Shown here one piece after another: positions 1 through 9,476 of a DNA stretch of 26,033 nucleotides. Source of the DNA: Lingula anatina (lineage: Eukaryota > Brachiopoda > Lingulata > Lingulida > Lingulidae); the NCBI RefSeq assembly GCF_001039355.2, contig NW_019775959.1:65345-91377 (forward strand). The letters run 5' to 3'. The notes under the pieces were generated by a model. That model ran no database searches, was not told the DNA's origin, and saw only the letters and a list, made by a program, of their open reading frames with translations. Numbering within the stretch: the stretch's first letter is position 1; each line of letters starts with the position of its first letter. Position numbers and translations under genes: made by a program.

Positions 1-255
1 AGGTTCTGGCGAAGAAGATCTTAGTATTAACTACGTCCAAGATGCTAAGTTAGGGTTTGTTGTAAACGCTATCTACACCATGGCCCATGCACTCCACAAC
101 ATTCACCAGCTCGTCTGTAATGGCCGCCCTGGGGTCTGTCCCGGATTCCTCCCTGTTAACGGATCCATTTTCCTCAGCCATCTTATTAATGTGTCTTTCA
201 CAAACTACGCCAATGAATCTCTTTACTTTGACCAGAATGGGGATCCACCAGGAAG
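1..255 (+). CDS. GRM1/5: mGluR exon: end of glutamate-binding Venus flytrap domain
   Basis: Reading from base 2, this exon gives 84 codons plus two bases ending at the donor GTGAGC (256). It carries the block around AKLGFVVNAIY, where the lysine aligns with the mGluR1 residue that contacts the gamma-carboxylate of glutamate (Lys409 in mammalian mGluR1). It ends with FDQNGDPPGR, which aligns with the FDENGDSPGR type sequence of vertebrate mGluR5. The lysine alignment supports glutamate as the ligand, but the other ligand contacts are outside the window. Confidence 0.92.
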
Positions 256-3200
256 GTGAGCGCTTTGGTTCGTAATTGTTAAGGTGTCGGGTGTAGTGTA
301 TATTTCCTATTGATTTGGTTTCGTTTTTCGCTACTTTTAGCATATTAAATTGATTACTTATCCTTATGATGATGATTCTAATCAAAATAATAGTAATTGT
401 GTTTTTATTCTGAACAATTAGGCCAGGAAACACTCAGAGGCGCTGAGGCGCAATCAAATATTCGATCTATGTAGGAAATACCGTAGTTGGAACATGACTG
501 TATTGAATATGGAGCAGCCATTTGCATTGCAAGTTACTGAGTGCTGCTGACAGTGTTTCTTATGCTAAGTGTAAGGTTTCTGTCATAATCGGTAACCTTA
601 TGCGGTTATATTAGACCCCCCCCCCAAAAAAAAAAAAAAAAAAAAAAGTTGGGGTGCCGAAACCTTGAACTGCCTTCTCTAAAGCAAGGTATTGGTATAT
701 TTGTTACAGGTATGAAATTATGAACTACCAATATTTCCAAACTCCAAACAGCACCGAATTTAACGCATCCTATGTACAAATTGGGGAGTGGCTTGACGGA
801 ATTCTTGTACTGAATGAAAGTATCATCCAGTGGCCGCAAAATGATAACACAAGCAGCCACGTTGAGTCAGCGTGTAGCCGACCGTGTCCAAAGGGGAAAG
901 TGAAAGTAAGTAATCATGATGAGAAAGGATAGCTACAGGTGTCTTATGATTTGGAGTTGTTATAGGCCTACATTTACTGGTACACTATACTGCCCATCGG
1001 TTTCGGTGTGTCACTGTTTAAGGGATTTATAATTGCTACTCATAGACGAGCAAATATCATACGTGCGTGCTAAGGCAGCAAAAGGACTCGAATTTTGTTT
1101 TGTTCACCATAGTTGTGCCAAATCTGCGTTTGGGATTTGAAATGTCTCAAAAACTGAGTTATATTATGTATTATTTATACATGTATTATATTACAAAAGT
1201 TATATTTTTTTCAGCAATTTCTGGACGCGAGTGAGCGTTGCTGTTGGGCCTGTATACCGTGCAAGGAAAATCAGATTCTTCTTAGCGAGTCTCAGTGTGA
1301 GAACTGCGCAAAAGGCTGGTGGCCAAATGACGACTTAACGGGTGAGGATAGCTTTTTTCCTCTCCAGTTTATGGAGGCCACACTCTGACTTTTAGAGTTG
1401 AAAGTAACCCTTTTTTCCCCTCAGTAGGCCTCTGTCAGTGATGGAAGCATTAACTCTGAAATTGAGGTTCAGGATAATTTTTTGTCTAGTGATAAAATTA
1501 TTTTTTTATTATTTTTTTTTACATTTTAGAATTGTTTTGAAAGCATGGTAAGATACAACATCAAATTACAGTTATAATTTACGTGATCACTCGGTTATTG
1601 AGAATAAACATGTCGACATAATGTACACATAAGCTTTAAAGTTTACAGTTCTTTGATTGTTAAATTTTCATTCTTTTGTAGTGTGTCTGCCGATCAAAAT
1701 AGAGTTCATGCAGTGGCAAAACACAGAGGCGGTGGTGGCCTGTGTTTTTGCAAGTGTTGGTACAGGATTAGCACTATTTACTTTGGTCATCTTTTTCAAA
1801 TACAACAACACGCCTGTCGTAAAGGCCTCAACACGGGAACTTAGTTACATCATTCTCATTGGCATTGTACTAGCTTATTTTACAACATTTGCCTTGCTTG
1901 CCAAACCGTCCGAGACTTCGTGCTACATTACAAGAATCCTACCTGGCTTAGCTTTTTCAATGATCTATGGGGCCTTGGTGACAAGAACCAATCGTATTGC
2001 AAGGATTCTTGCTAGGAGTAAGAAAAAGATAATGACCAAAAAGCCCCGGTTTATGGGAACAACGGCACAAATATTTATTTCAATTATCATTATTATACTC
2101 GAGTGTGGAAGCATTATTGCCACTCTAATATATCAACCGGCCAACTCCACGCTTGACTATCCAACACCAACGAGAGTGAAACTCGTCTGTAATACAACGG
2201 TGCTGGGCATCATGGTACCCATGGGGTTTGACTTCTTTCTCATTGCAGCATGCACATTTTACGCCATAAAAACGAGAAACGTCCCAGAAAACTTCAACGA
2301 AGCTAAATTTATCGGTTTCACAATGTACACCACGTGTGTTATATGGGTGGCATTTGTTCCCATCTACTTCGGCAGCGAATCCAAGGTTATAACCATGTGC
2401 ATGTGCGTTAGCCTCAGTGCGACAGTTGCGCTGGTGATTCTGTTTTTTCCAAAGCTGTACATTATATTGCTCAAACCACATCGGAACAGCAGAAGCGCGT
2501 TCACCACCACCAAAGATGTCAGGTGCCACATAGGATCCAGTCAGCATACCAAAAATTCATTTGATGAAAAGTAAGTTATTGTCATGAATGATTCTCTTAC
2601 GCTTTAAAGAACTGTTTGTTTTGTTTCAGGCTCCAGTTCCCTGACTAACAAGAGTATTGATCCAAACACACGCTCTTTTATCGTACTGGCATTACTGTGC
2701 TAATTTTACCATCAAATTTGCAGTCAAGTGCGATTTTAACACACTCCTTTTCATACATTGTCGAATGTATGTGTTAATGTAACTGATTTCATACTAACGA
2801 ATTATCATGTTTTTTCGTTTATTTGTTTGCCTAACATAACATTTTGCAAACGTGTATCTTACTAATCATTAATTTTTTAACCTAGTGGCTTAATTATCTG
2901 GATGCGTTTCTTATTACATGTTGTTCGATTCACATTTGCTCTAACAACATATCTGTAACAAGTGCTTTTTTCTGTTTTTATAACAACTAATACCTTTACA
3001 CGTTCACTAAAAACTGGCGCATGTTTTTCATTGCAATACCAACCAGATTCACCGGATTGTTCTTACGACAGCTGTACAGCCAGCTTGTAATTTTTCATCT
3101 GCGTCAATTTTAGCTAGTGACTGAAGTTCGCACAATTCCTTCATCAATAACAAAATACTTGTTGAATGGAGAATATGAAATCCTGTAACATGCACCTGGC

Positions 3201-4437
3201 ATTTTTATGCTTTATACTGCAAATGATCCCCTTTCAGCTTAAATTTCGGGTTAAATTGATGAAATTGATGACCCATCAAAATATCAAAATGTTTGGTATT
3301 GAATAACATATGCCTTTTACATGTTTTTTTCTTTTCACTGATTTGCTTCGCTCAGGGTTTCAACCAATTTCTTGAGGAGATATCGCTTTTCACTGGATTC
3401 TCATGATACCGGCTCTCCGGGCACTGGGAACAGCCTTGACGAGCTCAATAGGTACCAAGCACATTAAACAAAAAGCAATACGAAGTGCATTATCCATCTC
3501 CATGGGAATAGTTGTATTTTTGCCGTTGAAGTTATCCCCTAATGCACTATTGTAATGTAGCAGATATCCCAGTCAACACTGTATTGATATATTGCACCCA
3601 TGTCGCATGCATGAACTGTAGATGTGATCATACCGCCATTGTCTTAGGTGCGAAAGCAAGTGTGTTTTGTGTGGTAGTTGTGACAACGATATTTGCGTGG
3701 CCCTAACACATTAAAACATTATTTCATTTAAATAAGAGATCAGATGTTCTTTCATATTGTGAATATTTGTTTGACATGGTCAAAATAGGCCTACCCTTTG
3801 GCACAAGTTGACGTCGTTTATCCATTGATCTTTAGCTTCATAGCCGCTTTTGGTTCGAATTGTGTTCGCATTGTTACAAACATGCATTTTCTTTTTTTGT
3901 TTTTTATTTCTAGCTGTGCACTTCTTCGGTGCAATTTAGTTGTTATATCTTATCACCAGCATGGGTTTATAGCACTGAACTTGTGCCATATATTAAACGA
4001 ATGTGTGATCAATCATCTGTAAAACCTTGCATTTTGATCACATCAGTAGTGATGTAACTTAAGATAGCACTGGCCGCGTTCTCACGCTGTGCTAGTACAT
4101 GAAGAGTTAATAAGTGCCGCGTGTTGAAAACAATGTTTAGTCTTTAAGTCACCACTGCAAGCGGTCGCAATTGCTGTAGATTTGTGGAGATACATTTACC
4201 GCCCTAGGATGTTACCCTGTTTTTGTGGCTAGTTTTTATGTCTAACCCAGAGCATTTGTGTGTGGCAGTGAATGTATTAACAGATTTATCAATATTTATG
4301 GGTCTGTTCTTATAACTGACAGGGAAAAATTATGGTTATAGAGGCCTGTTCAGAAAATAATCTTACATCGTTGTTAAGTGGAAAATAAACTTTCGAGAAA
4401 AGCGTTAAGTATAACAATTTATAAGGGTGGTAAAATG

Positions 4438-4481
<44 letters not shown>

Positions 4482-4545
4482 TTAAGTGGAAAATAAACTT
4501 TCGAGAAAAGCGTTAAGTATAACAATTTATGAGGGTGGTAAAATG

Positions 4546-4585
<40 letters not shown>

Positions 4586-5939
4586 ACACACACACATATA
4601 TATTTATTGGGTCGTTTAATCATAATAGGAAATATTTCCCTGTTATTATACTCCTGTGTCAATGATTTTAAAACTTATTTTTATCGTTTTTCTTGTTATT
4701 TCCAGACGTTCTGTCATCGCTCAACTCGCCTACACCATCGCCCGCAAGCCTGGTGCACAATCCTCGGATCAAGAGGGAAAACGTGGGGTACCAGAGGCGC
4801 CAGATCCCAGCCGTTCTTTTCGTCTTTGGCGTCAAGACTCCATTCACGTTCTTGACAAAGATTTTTTTGCTAAGGACAATAAGGAGAAATCTGATGAGCA
4901 AGTAACAGCGGAGAATACATATTTAAACAGTCGGTCAAAACCCGCAGAAACCAAGGGGAAAAGCGAATCGTGGAAGCGGAGATTGGTAGAGAAAGAGGTG
5001 GATGAGTTCCTGACCTCGTGCGAGTCCGAAGCATCGAATGGATCCCTGGTGCCTGTAAGGCAGGAAACGAGCTGCCAGACGAGCGATGATTTAATAGAAA
5101 GCTGGTTACCGGCTTTACGTCTACGTTTTCGTTCGTCTCAAAGATCTCAGGGAGAAAGTCCAGTTACGAAGCAATGGGATTCATTTAGAAAAATCTCAGC
5201 AAAGCACCGTACGCAAAATGAATCTGAGAATACCGAAGAAGGAGAGAGTGAAACCGCGCCTCTCTTAAATAACTCTGTTGTAGGAGATTCCAAGTCAGAA
5301 TACCTGCTCAAAGATAAGGAAGGTAAAAATTCCAAAGCTTACACGCCATTTATACAACGCCAGGATGGTTTTGATATAAAACACAATTATCCCATAAATG
5401 AACACGAATTGTCTAATTTTTCTTCGTCCGAAAATTATCCTCTGCTAGGTCTCAATGACAATAGTCGCACAAAACCTACTGACGATTCTAGCGGCAGTAA
5501 AGTAAATCCTCCAAAAAAAGGGGAAAGAGAACCCAGTACGGTACCTAGACCAGACCAACTTCATTCCCTAACTCACAACCCTTCTTATCTACCTAAAACG
5601 CCTAATAAAACTGTAACTGAAAGCGAAAACTGCCCTCTGCTAAGGAGCCCTGCGGAAGCAGTGCCTCAACGCTCTGTCGCCGAAAAAGCACCGGAGAAAA
5701 CTACAAACGGCGGAACACCGCGAAATCAACCAGTAACGCCTTTAACGCCGTTAAGTCCTCTGAGCACAACCAGTGAACACTCTACGAGGGGTAGTTCACC
5801 TCGCTCTCTCGAGGAAATGTCAGTCCACGGACTTAAATTATTAGACGAAGAAGAGGACAGCGTTGAAAAATTCCGTGAATATCTGCTGACTAAGGGGATG
5901 GACATGGATATGAGCGAAGTGCAATCTAGTGATGTTTGA
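1..5939 (+). CDS. GRM1/5: Group I metabotropic glutamate receptor (mGluR1/5-like), 3' part, 5'-truncated by the window
   Basis: This is a class C GPCR that senses extracellular glutamate at the plasma membrane; group I members signal through Gq and phospholipase C. Exons are 1-255 (codons from base 2), 710-905, 1215-1341, 1682-2570, 3356-3451 and 4706-5939, in frame across all junctions, giving 931 residues to the TGA at 5937. In order it encodes the end of the Venus flytrap domain, the cysteine-rich domain (nine Cys), seven helices in one exon, and a tail of about 475 residues. Diagnostic blocks are AKLGFVVNAIYTMAHAL, GWWPNDDLT, TPVVKAS.RELSYIIL, FNEAKFIGFTMYTT and KPHRNSRSAFTT; the last matches the start of the mGluR1/5 tail and points to group I. 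The tail also shares SxNFLRRYRF-like and EEEDSVEKF-like stretches with mGluR1. The N-terminal receptor half lies outside the window. Assignment to group I is family knowledge plus visible similarity; single orthology to mGluR1 or mGluR5 is not resolved. Confidence 0.93.
615..647. repeat. Homopolymer tract C11-A22
   Basis: Intronic run of C directly followed by a run of A, between the first two mGluR exons. Length is likely polymorphic or poorly determined. It could be the tail of an old retroposed copy, but no body is recognisable. Confidence 0.8.
710..905 (+). CDS. GRM1/5: mGluR exon: Venus flytrap to cysteine-rich domain linker
   Basis: The acceptor TTACAG ends at 709 and the donor is GTAAGT at 906. 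The first base completes an Arg codon, giving RYEIMNYQYFQTPN, a recognisable equivalent of the RYEIMNFK stretch of mGluR5. The exon ends with ACSRPCPKGKVK, the first two cysteines of the cysteine-rich domain. Confidence 0.9.
1215..1341 (+). CDS. GRM1/5: mGluR exon: cysteine-rich domain
   Basis: The acceptor TTTTCAG ends at 1214 and the donor is GTGAGG at 1342. It encodes ERCCWACIPCKENQ and QCENCAKGWWPNDDLT. With two cysteines from the exon before and one from the exon after, the full set of nine is present, as expected for the rigid rod that couples ligand binding to the helices. Confidence 0.92.
1682..2570 (+). CDS. GRM1/5: mGluR exon: complete seven-transmembrane domain
   Basis: The acceptor TTTTGTAG ends at 1681 and the donor is GTAAGT at 2571. 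A single exon covers all seven helices. Hydrophobic segments begin near VVACVFASVGTGLALFTLV and end near VALVILFFPKLYIILL. The loops carry RELSYI, LVTRTNRIARILA, KPRFM and VPENFNEAKFIGF, which in this family contact the G protein. The exon ends in the proximal tail (KPHRNSRSAFTTTKDVR...). Reading through the donor gives an immediate TAA at 2572, so intron retention would also truncate the tail. Confidence 0.95.
2571..2648 (+). CDS. GRM1/5: Possible alternative short-tail terminal exon of the mGluR gene (preceded by a 59-nt intron)
   Basis: After the donor at 2571 there is a strong acceptor with a long pyrimidine tract (TTTGTTTTGTTTCAG) ending at 2629. Splicing to 2630 completes the same split Lys codon and adds only LQFPD before TAA at 2646-2648. 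This would give a receptor with a very short tail, in place of the tail encoded by the 3356 and 4706 exons. Vertebrate mGluR1 uses comparable C-terminal splicing (long a form, short b/c/d forms). The site strength and frame are seen; use in vivo is inferred. The coding part would be 2630-2648. Confidence 0.4.
3356..3451 (+). CDS. GRM1/5: mGluR exon: membrane-proximal cytoplasmic tail
   Basis: The acceptor CGCTCAG ends at 3355 and the donor is GTACCA at 3452. It joins in frame to the seven-helix exon (completing Lys) and encodes VSTNFLRRYRFSLDSHDTG and a Gly/Ser-rich end. The basic SxNFLRR patch resembles the SNTFLNIFRRKK region of the mGluR1 tail, which supports this being the main downstream exon. 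Confidence 0.85.
4373..4602. repeat. 108-bp tandem duplication carrying (CA)n, in the last mGluR intron
   Basis: A unit of about 68 unique bases plus a CA run occurs twice, 4373-4480 and 4481 onward, with a period of 108. The unique parts differ at one visible base (ATAAGGG against ATGAGGG), so the duplication is recent. The CA run is 4440-4479 in copy 1 and about 4548-4596 in copy 2, the latter interrupted by a T and ending in TATATA. Confidence 0.9.
4706..5939 (+). CDS. GRM1/5: mGluR exon: long C-terminal tail
   Basis: The acceptor TATTTCCAG ends at 4705 and the stop is TGA at 5937-5939, giving 410 codons. The sequence is polar, Ser/Pro/Glu/Lys-rich and probably disordered. It has a repeated 'ENYPLLG / ENCPLLR / ETAPLLN' theme: acidic residue, then PLL, three times. 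Near the end is an EEEDSVEKFREYLL stretch like one in mGluR1. The last four residues, SSDV, form a class I PDZ ligand (Ser at -2, Val at 0). The proline block LTPLSPLSTT sits where vertebrate mGluR1/5 has the Homer site (LTPPSPF), but the PPxxF pattern is absent here. Confidence 0.9.
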
Positions 5940-5986
5940 TATATATGCTTTTTATTGTAATAGATGTTTTTGCATGTTGAAATACG

Positions 5987-6043
5987 AATAAACATTTGTT
6001 TTCTGAAGGGGTCCAATAAATTGTCTGAGTACAGTGAAATAAA
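5987..6043 (+). promoter_or_regulatory. Cluster of polyadenylation signals for the mGluR gene
   Basis: AATAAA occurs at 5987-5992, 6015-6020 and 6038-6043, 48 to 100 bases after the stop codon. Three canonical signals so close together suggest a short 3' UTR of about 70-130 bases. Confidence 0.65.
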
Positions 6044-9000
6044 CTAGGTATTTGTATGATAATTTTTTGTTTTCCCTTGCTTGCTTGCAACAGTGGGGTT
6101 CTTTTTTTATTAATGTTATCATAAATCCATCTGCTTTCTGGGAAGTGATGGTCACTTGCAGTATGTTTCGTGAATAATCAAAAGGCAGCCAGCCTCTTTT
6201 CTATTTTTTGTGAAAGACAAATGTTATTACATGTATCATTATCCCACCCATTTTAAAGACCTACACGTATTTCAAAATTCATTTAATTTGTGGGGGGAAA
6301 CTTATCCTATTGAAATCTTTTTATCTTGACATGCTTTTAAAGTCGCTGGAAAATTATATGTTGATTTTCAATTAGGAATCTTTGTTGCGTTTTACATCAA
6401 AAAAGTCGCCTAGGTAAAAGCTTAAAAACATTGCGCATGCGGTTTTATATGAATAACAAACGAGCGACGATCTTGTAAAAAAATACCGCACGCACACTTG
6501 TTTTCACTCGCGGGATTCAATTTCAGTTTCTATTAGACAAGGTTCTGATTTGAATTTTAACCTTTCGACCCGCTGACTTTGATTTACTTCGCTAGTATCT
6601 ATAAGGTTCCAAATATGTTTAACTCTCGCTGCTGCGTAATTGCGCTCCATTTCATGTTCCAAGTGCATTGTACGAACCATTCGTTTTAGATCCCTTTACT
6701 AAAACTAAAAGGATGCAGAAGCGGGGAGTTTGTAAGTAAATGGACATCAAGCTGAGAGGAACGGAAATTCCAATTCTTAAGTCTGATATTAAAAAAAGCG
6801 TTTTCTGATCGGGACATCCCACGTAACATTCAGATAACTAAATTAACTTACGCGACTTGACTGTGTACTGCATTGGATGTTTTTCTTGAATTTGCCCTCA
6901 CTGATAATGTTCTCCCAGAAACATTTCAGAAGGTCTTTCGAAAGGCGGGGGATTTGATGTAAAAAAAATGGGATGTTTATTTGAACTCGTTTTAATTTAG
7001 AAGAAGGCATTACATAAACCCTAATTATAGCGATACAAGGTGGTAAAAATGTAATCACTGTGCGTAATGCCGAAGCAATGTGCGTTAACACTCGGGGATC
7101 AGCAATTCTACAAAAATATTTGTGAAAACGGAAGAAATATGCCAACATTCTGGTTCTTTTACAGTTCAGAATTATAAAGGCATGATCTAAGCCCAGGGTG
7201 ATGTTTCCTTTAATCCATTACAGCACAGTTCAGTAACTATGTGTTTGTCATTGGAAGACAAGACCACCTAGGCCCGTAGCCAGAAATATCAAAGGGGGGG
7301 GGGGTCTTTTTCTGAAAAAGTGGACCTTTTACCATGAAACCTTCATGTACCTAGATAAAAATTTTACCCAGACGGGACCTTTTCCGAGCAAAAACGTGGG
7401 CTTCCTGCAGTTTACACATTTTACATAGCACCAGAGAAGAAAGGGCAGACACAGCTATACGTTACATGTTACCACGTCTTGCCCTATGAGGCTTAGTTTT
7501 TTCCCCCACAAGATTATATAATATTATGGACAGCAAAAGGTGAAAGGAAATTTTGTCGAGGATGTTTGTAACTAATGGATATTGATGTTGTTGTTGGCGA
7601 GTCCTGTTCTTGTTGCTGCTTATGTTTTCTCATCTACACGAAATTTCGAAAACTTGCCGCTCTGTGACCACTTTCTATCACACATTTTAGAGTGTCATGA
7701 TCTGACCCTGTCATTTTTTTTTTTTTTGCTTCTGTTTTTAATATAATAATTATGTATTTCTTCGCACCAAACAATATAACACTGAAACAGATGGAGTATC
7801 TGTTGTAATATTGACCCAAACAGAGAGAGGCCAATAGTGGTCATAAAGCCAGGTTCACAAAGAAATAAAAAAAGTCATCATGACATGAGCCTATTTCCTA
7901 CACACATGTATATCTCTGCTCTCAATCAGTGGTCAGAGATGTCTTAAAGCAAATGTAGATCCTGAAACCCGCTGTCCCCACACCAGGTAGCGCGCACTAA
8001 AGTCGTCACGTGTATTTGAGAAAAACAGCCAAAGGGAGACAAGATGCAATTAAAAAGGATTCGGTGAACTTTGTTATAAAGGTCTGGCCTGAGGAATCAT
8101 GAACATGAATGAAACCAGATGGAATAATATTCCTTTACCCCAGAGTTACGGGAAGTTCAGTGCTTGGGGGGTTGATTCGACTGTGCTCACTTCATTCTAT
8201 GTGTACGTGAATGCATATGGGGTCTCCGAGGCTTGTTTGCTGAAAAAAATTAGTTACATAACAAGACAGAGGGAATTATTGGAAATTAAAAAGTGTCATT
8301 TAATTTCCATTTGTTGTGCCTTTCTCATTGAACATGATTTTATTACCTATATCGCAAACAGAACGTCCTCTTATTGCTTGCATTGTCAATGATAACTCAT
8401 TTCTCACACGAACCTGCAGAAATAAGCACATTTAACCCCCACTTAGACTTTCGCAGCAGTAGTAGTTCAAGATAAGCACACAATCAGACACATACCTGTT
8501 TGTTTCTGTGTCATGCGAATGCTGTCGTTGTATTAAGGGTTTGCGTTGGGCACGCAAATGTGGGGAGTTTACTGACAATGTACTAGTTAAAATGACTGAA
8601 TCCCTGCAGATTCAGAATTATTTCACCCCCGCAGTAGCGTCCTTACGAAAATGAGAAATATGTTTAGAATTTTCACATGGCAATCCTTAAATCGTTCACC
8701 ACTTAGTGTGACTTTGTACCAGAATGAAACGAACGCTATCTGGCATTAAACCTTCCTTCCATTTCTTGACTGCATTACCCCTTGCTCTGTTGCCAGAATC
8801 ATTGCAACGATATCGCTCTAAAGCTAACAAAACAAACAAAATAAAAATAAATCTGATTTTTAACGTTTACTCGATATTTCCCATTATCTTGCAAAATTGA
8901 CTCTTAGAACTAATGTTATTATTCTATTTTCTGTGCTTTTTCAATTATAGTAGTTTATATAGGAAACAATTATGCTCGTTTATATAGTAAACAAATCATT

Positions 9001-9100
9001 AAAAAATACAGGTAAGAGTCAGGTGATTCCATTGCTAAGAGCATGACCATCTTGCTTCCATTAATGATATTGTGTTCATTAAACAGTTTTCCTCAACTTT
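6044..9100. other. Intergenic region between the mGluR and MMP genes
   Basis: AT-rich, with no exon I can assign. It contains a transposon-like fragment at 7271-7418, a G10-11 run near 7294-7304 and a T run near 7717-7728. The longest reading frame (minus strand, 6843-7148) has no recognisable similarity. A perfect TGCGCATGCG palindrome (NRF1-type) lies at 6432-6441, far from any called gene start. Confidence 0.6.
7271..7418. mobile_element. Fragment of a non-autonomous transposon ('cccgtagcc...ggggg...gtggacctttt' type)
   Basis: It begins GGCCCGTAGCCAGAAAT, then a G run, then two related stretches, GTGGACCTTTTACC and CGGGACCTTTTCCGAG. The sequence style (GCCCGTAGCCAG, G run, AAAAGTGGACCTTTT) is one I associate with dispersed elements in marine invertebrate genomes. 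The opposite end (CTGGCTACGGG) is not found nearby, so the copy looks truncated. Family assignment is not possible by eye. Confidence 0.4.
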
Positions 9101-9281
9101 TCGACGTCACGTGGTTCCCCGAGAAACATTCCAGATTGGCGATAATTTATAGCCAATGGCTGAAATGTGGCATTTTCTCTTGACCCTCCTCACAGAAAAC
9201 TAGTGCAGCGAAAGACTGCCATAACTTTTTGAACTGTTTTGCGTTCGCTTAGTTCAGTCGACCAATAGCTGACTCACTGTT
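9101..9281 (+). promoter_or_regulatory. Probable promoter and 5' UTR of the MMP gene
   Basis: In the 180 bases before the ATG there is an overlapping CRE-half and E-box, GACGTCACGTG (ACGTCA 9104-9109, CACGTG 9108-9113). There is also a TEAD-type ACATTCCA (9126-9133) and two CCAAT boxes in opposite orientation (ATTGG 9135-9139, CCAAT 9153-9157). No clear TATA box is seen. The motifs are seen in the sequence; their function is inferred from their clustering just upstream of the signal-peptide exon. Confidence 0.35.
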
Positions 9282-9476
9282 ATGTTGCCGTTTTCCGTAT
9301 CCCGGGAATTCTTGGTATTTTTCGTACCACTTCTTTTGACCTGCTCGGTGTTTGCGGGGAACAGAGGCGTGGTACCACAGAGAAAAAAGGACGATACAGA
9401 CAGTAGCCCCTGGGAGCTGGGAGGGACATATTATAAGCACGCACGAACCAAAATTACCACTACCCAAGATGCTGCG
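9282..9476 (+). CDS. MMP exon 1: signal peptide and start of pro-domain
   Basis: ATG at 9282 opens a hydrophobic leader ending ...TCSVFA|GNRG, a good signal peptidase site. A basic/acidic stretch (QRKKDDTDSS) follows. The exon ends at the donor GTGAGT (9477) in phase 0; joining to exon 2 gives DAA-NYLWEYGYM, the usual start of an MMP pro-domain. Reading on past the donor reaches a TAG at 9561, which is not used in the spliced frame. The ATG is the first in frame with the leader. Confidence 0.85.

Noticed and set aside
50-433. 127-codon minus-strand frame
   Set aside because: Antisense to the first receptor exon and running into its intron; low-complexity Ile-rich start, no similarity.
2125-2547. 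140-codon minus-strand frame
   Set aside because: It lies wholly opposite the seven-helix exon of the receptor, whose coding is unmistakable; a shadow frame.
4310-4597. Cys-Val repeat protein on the minus strand
   Set aside because: Translation of CA microsatellites inside a tandem duplication.
6432-6441. TGCGCATGCG NRF1-type palindrome as a promoter
   Set aside because: No gene start is called nearby on either strand; a single 10-mer is not enough.
8099-8392. 97-codon plus-strand frame in the intergenic region
   Set aside because: No recognisable similarity, no fitting splice partner, AT-rich composition like its surroundings.
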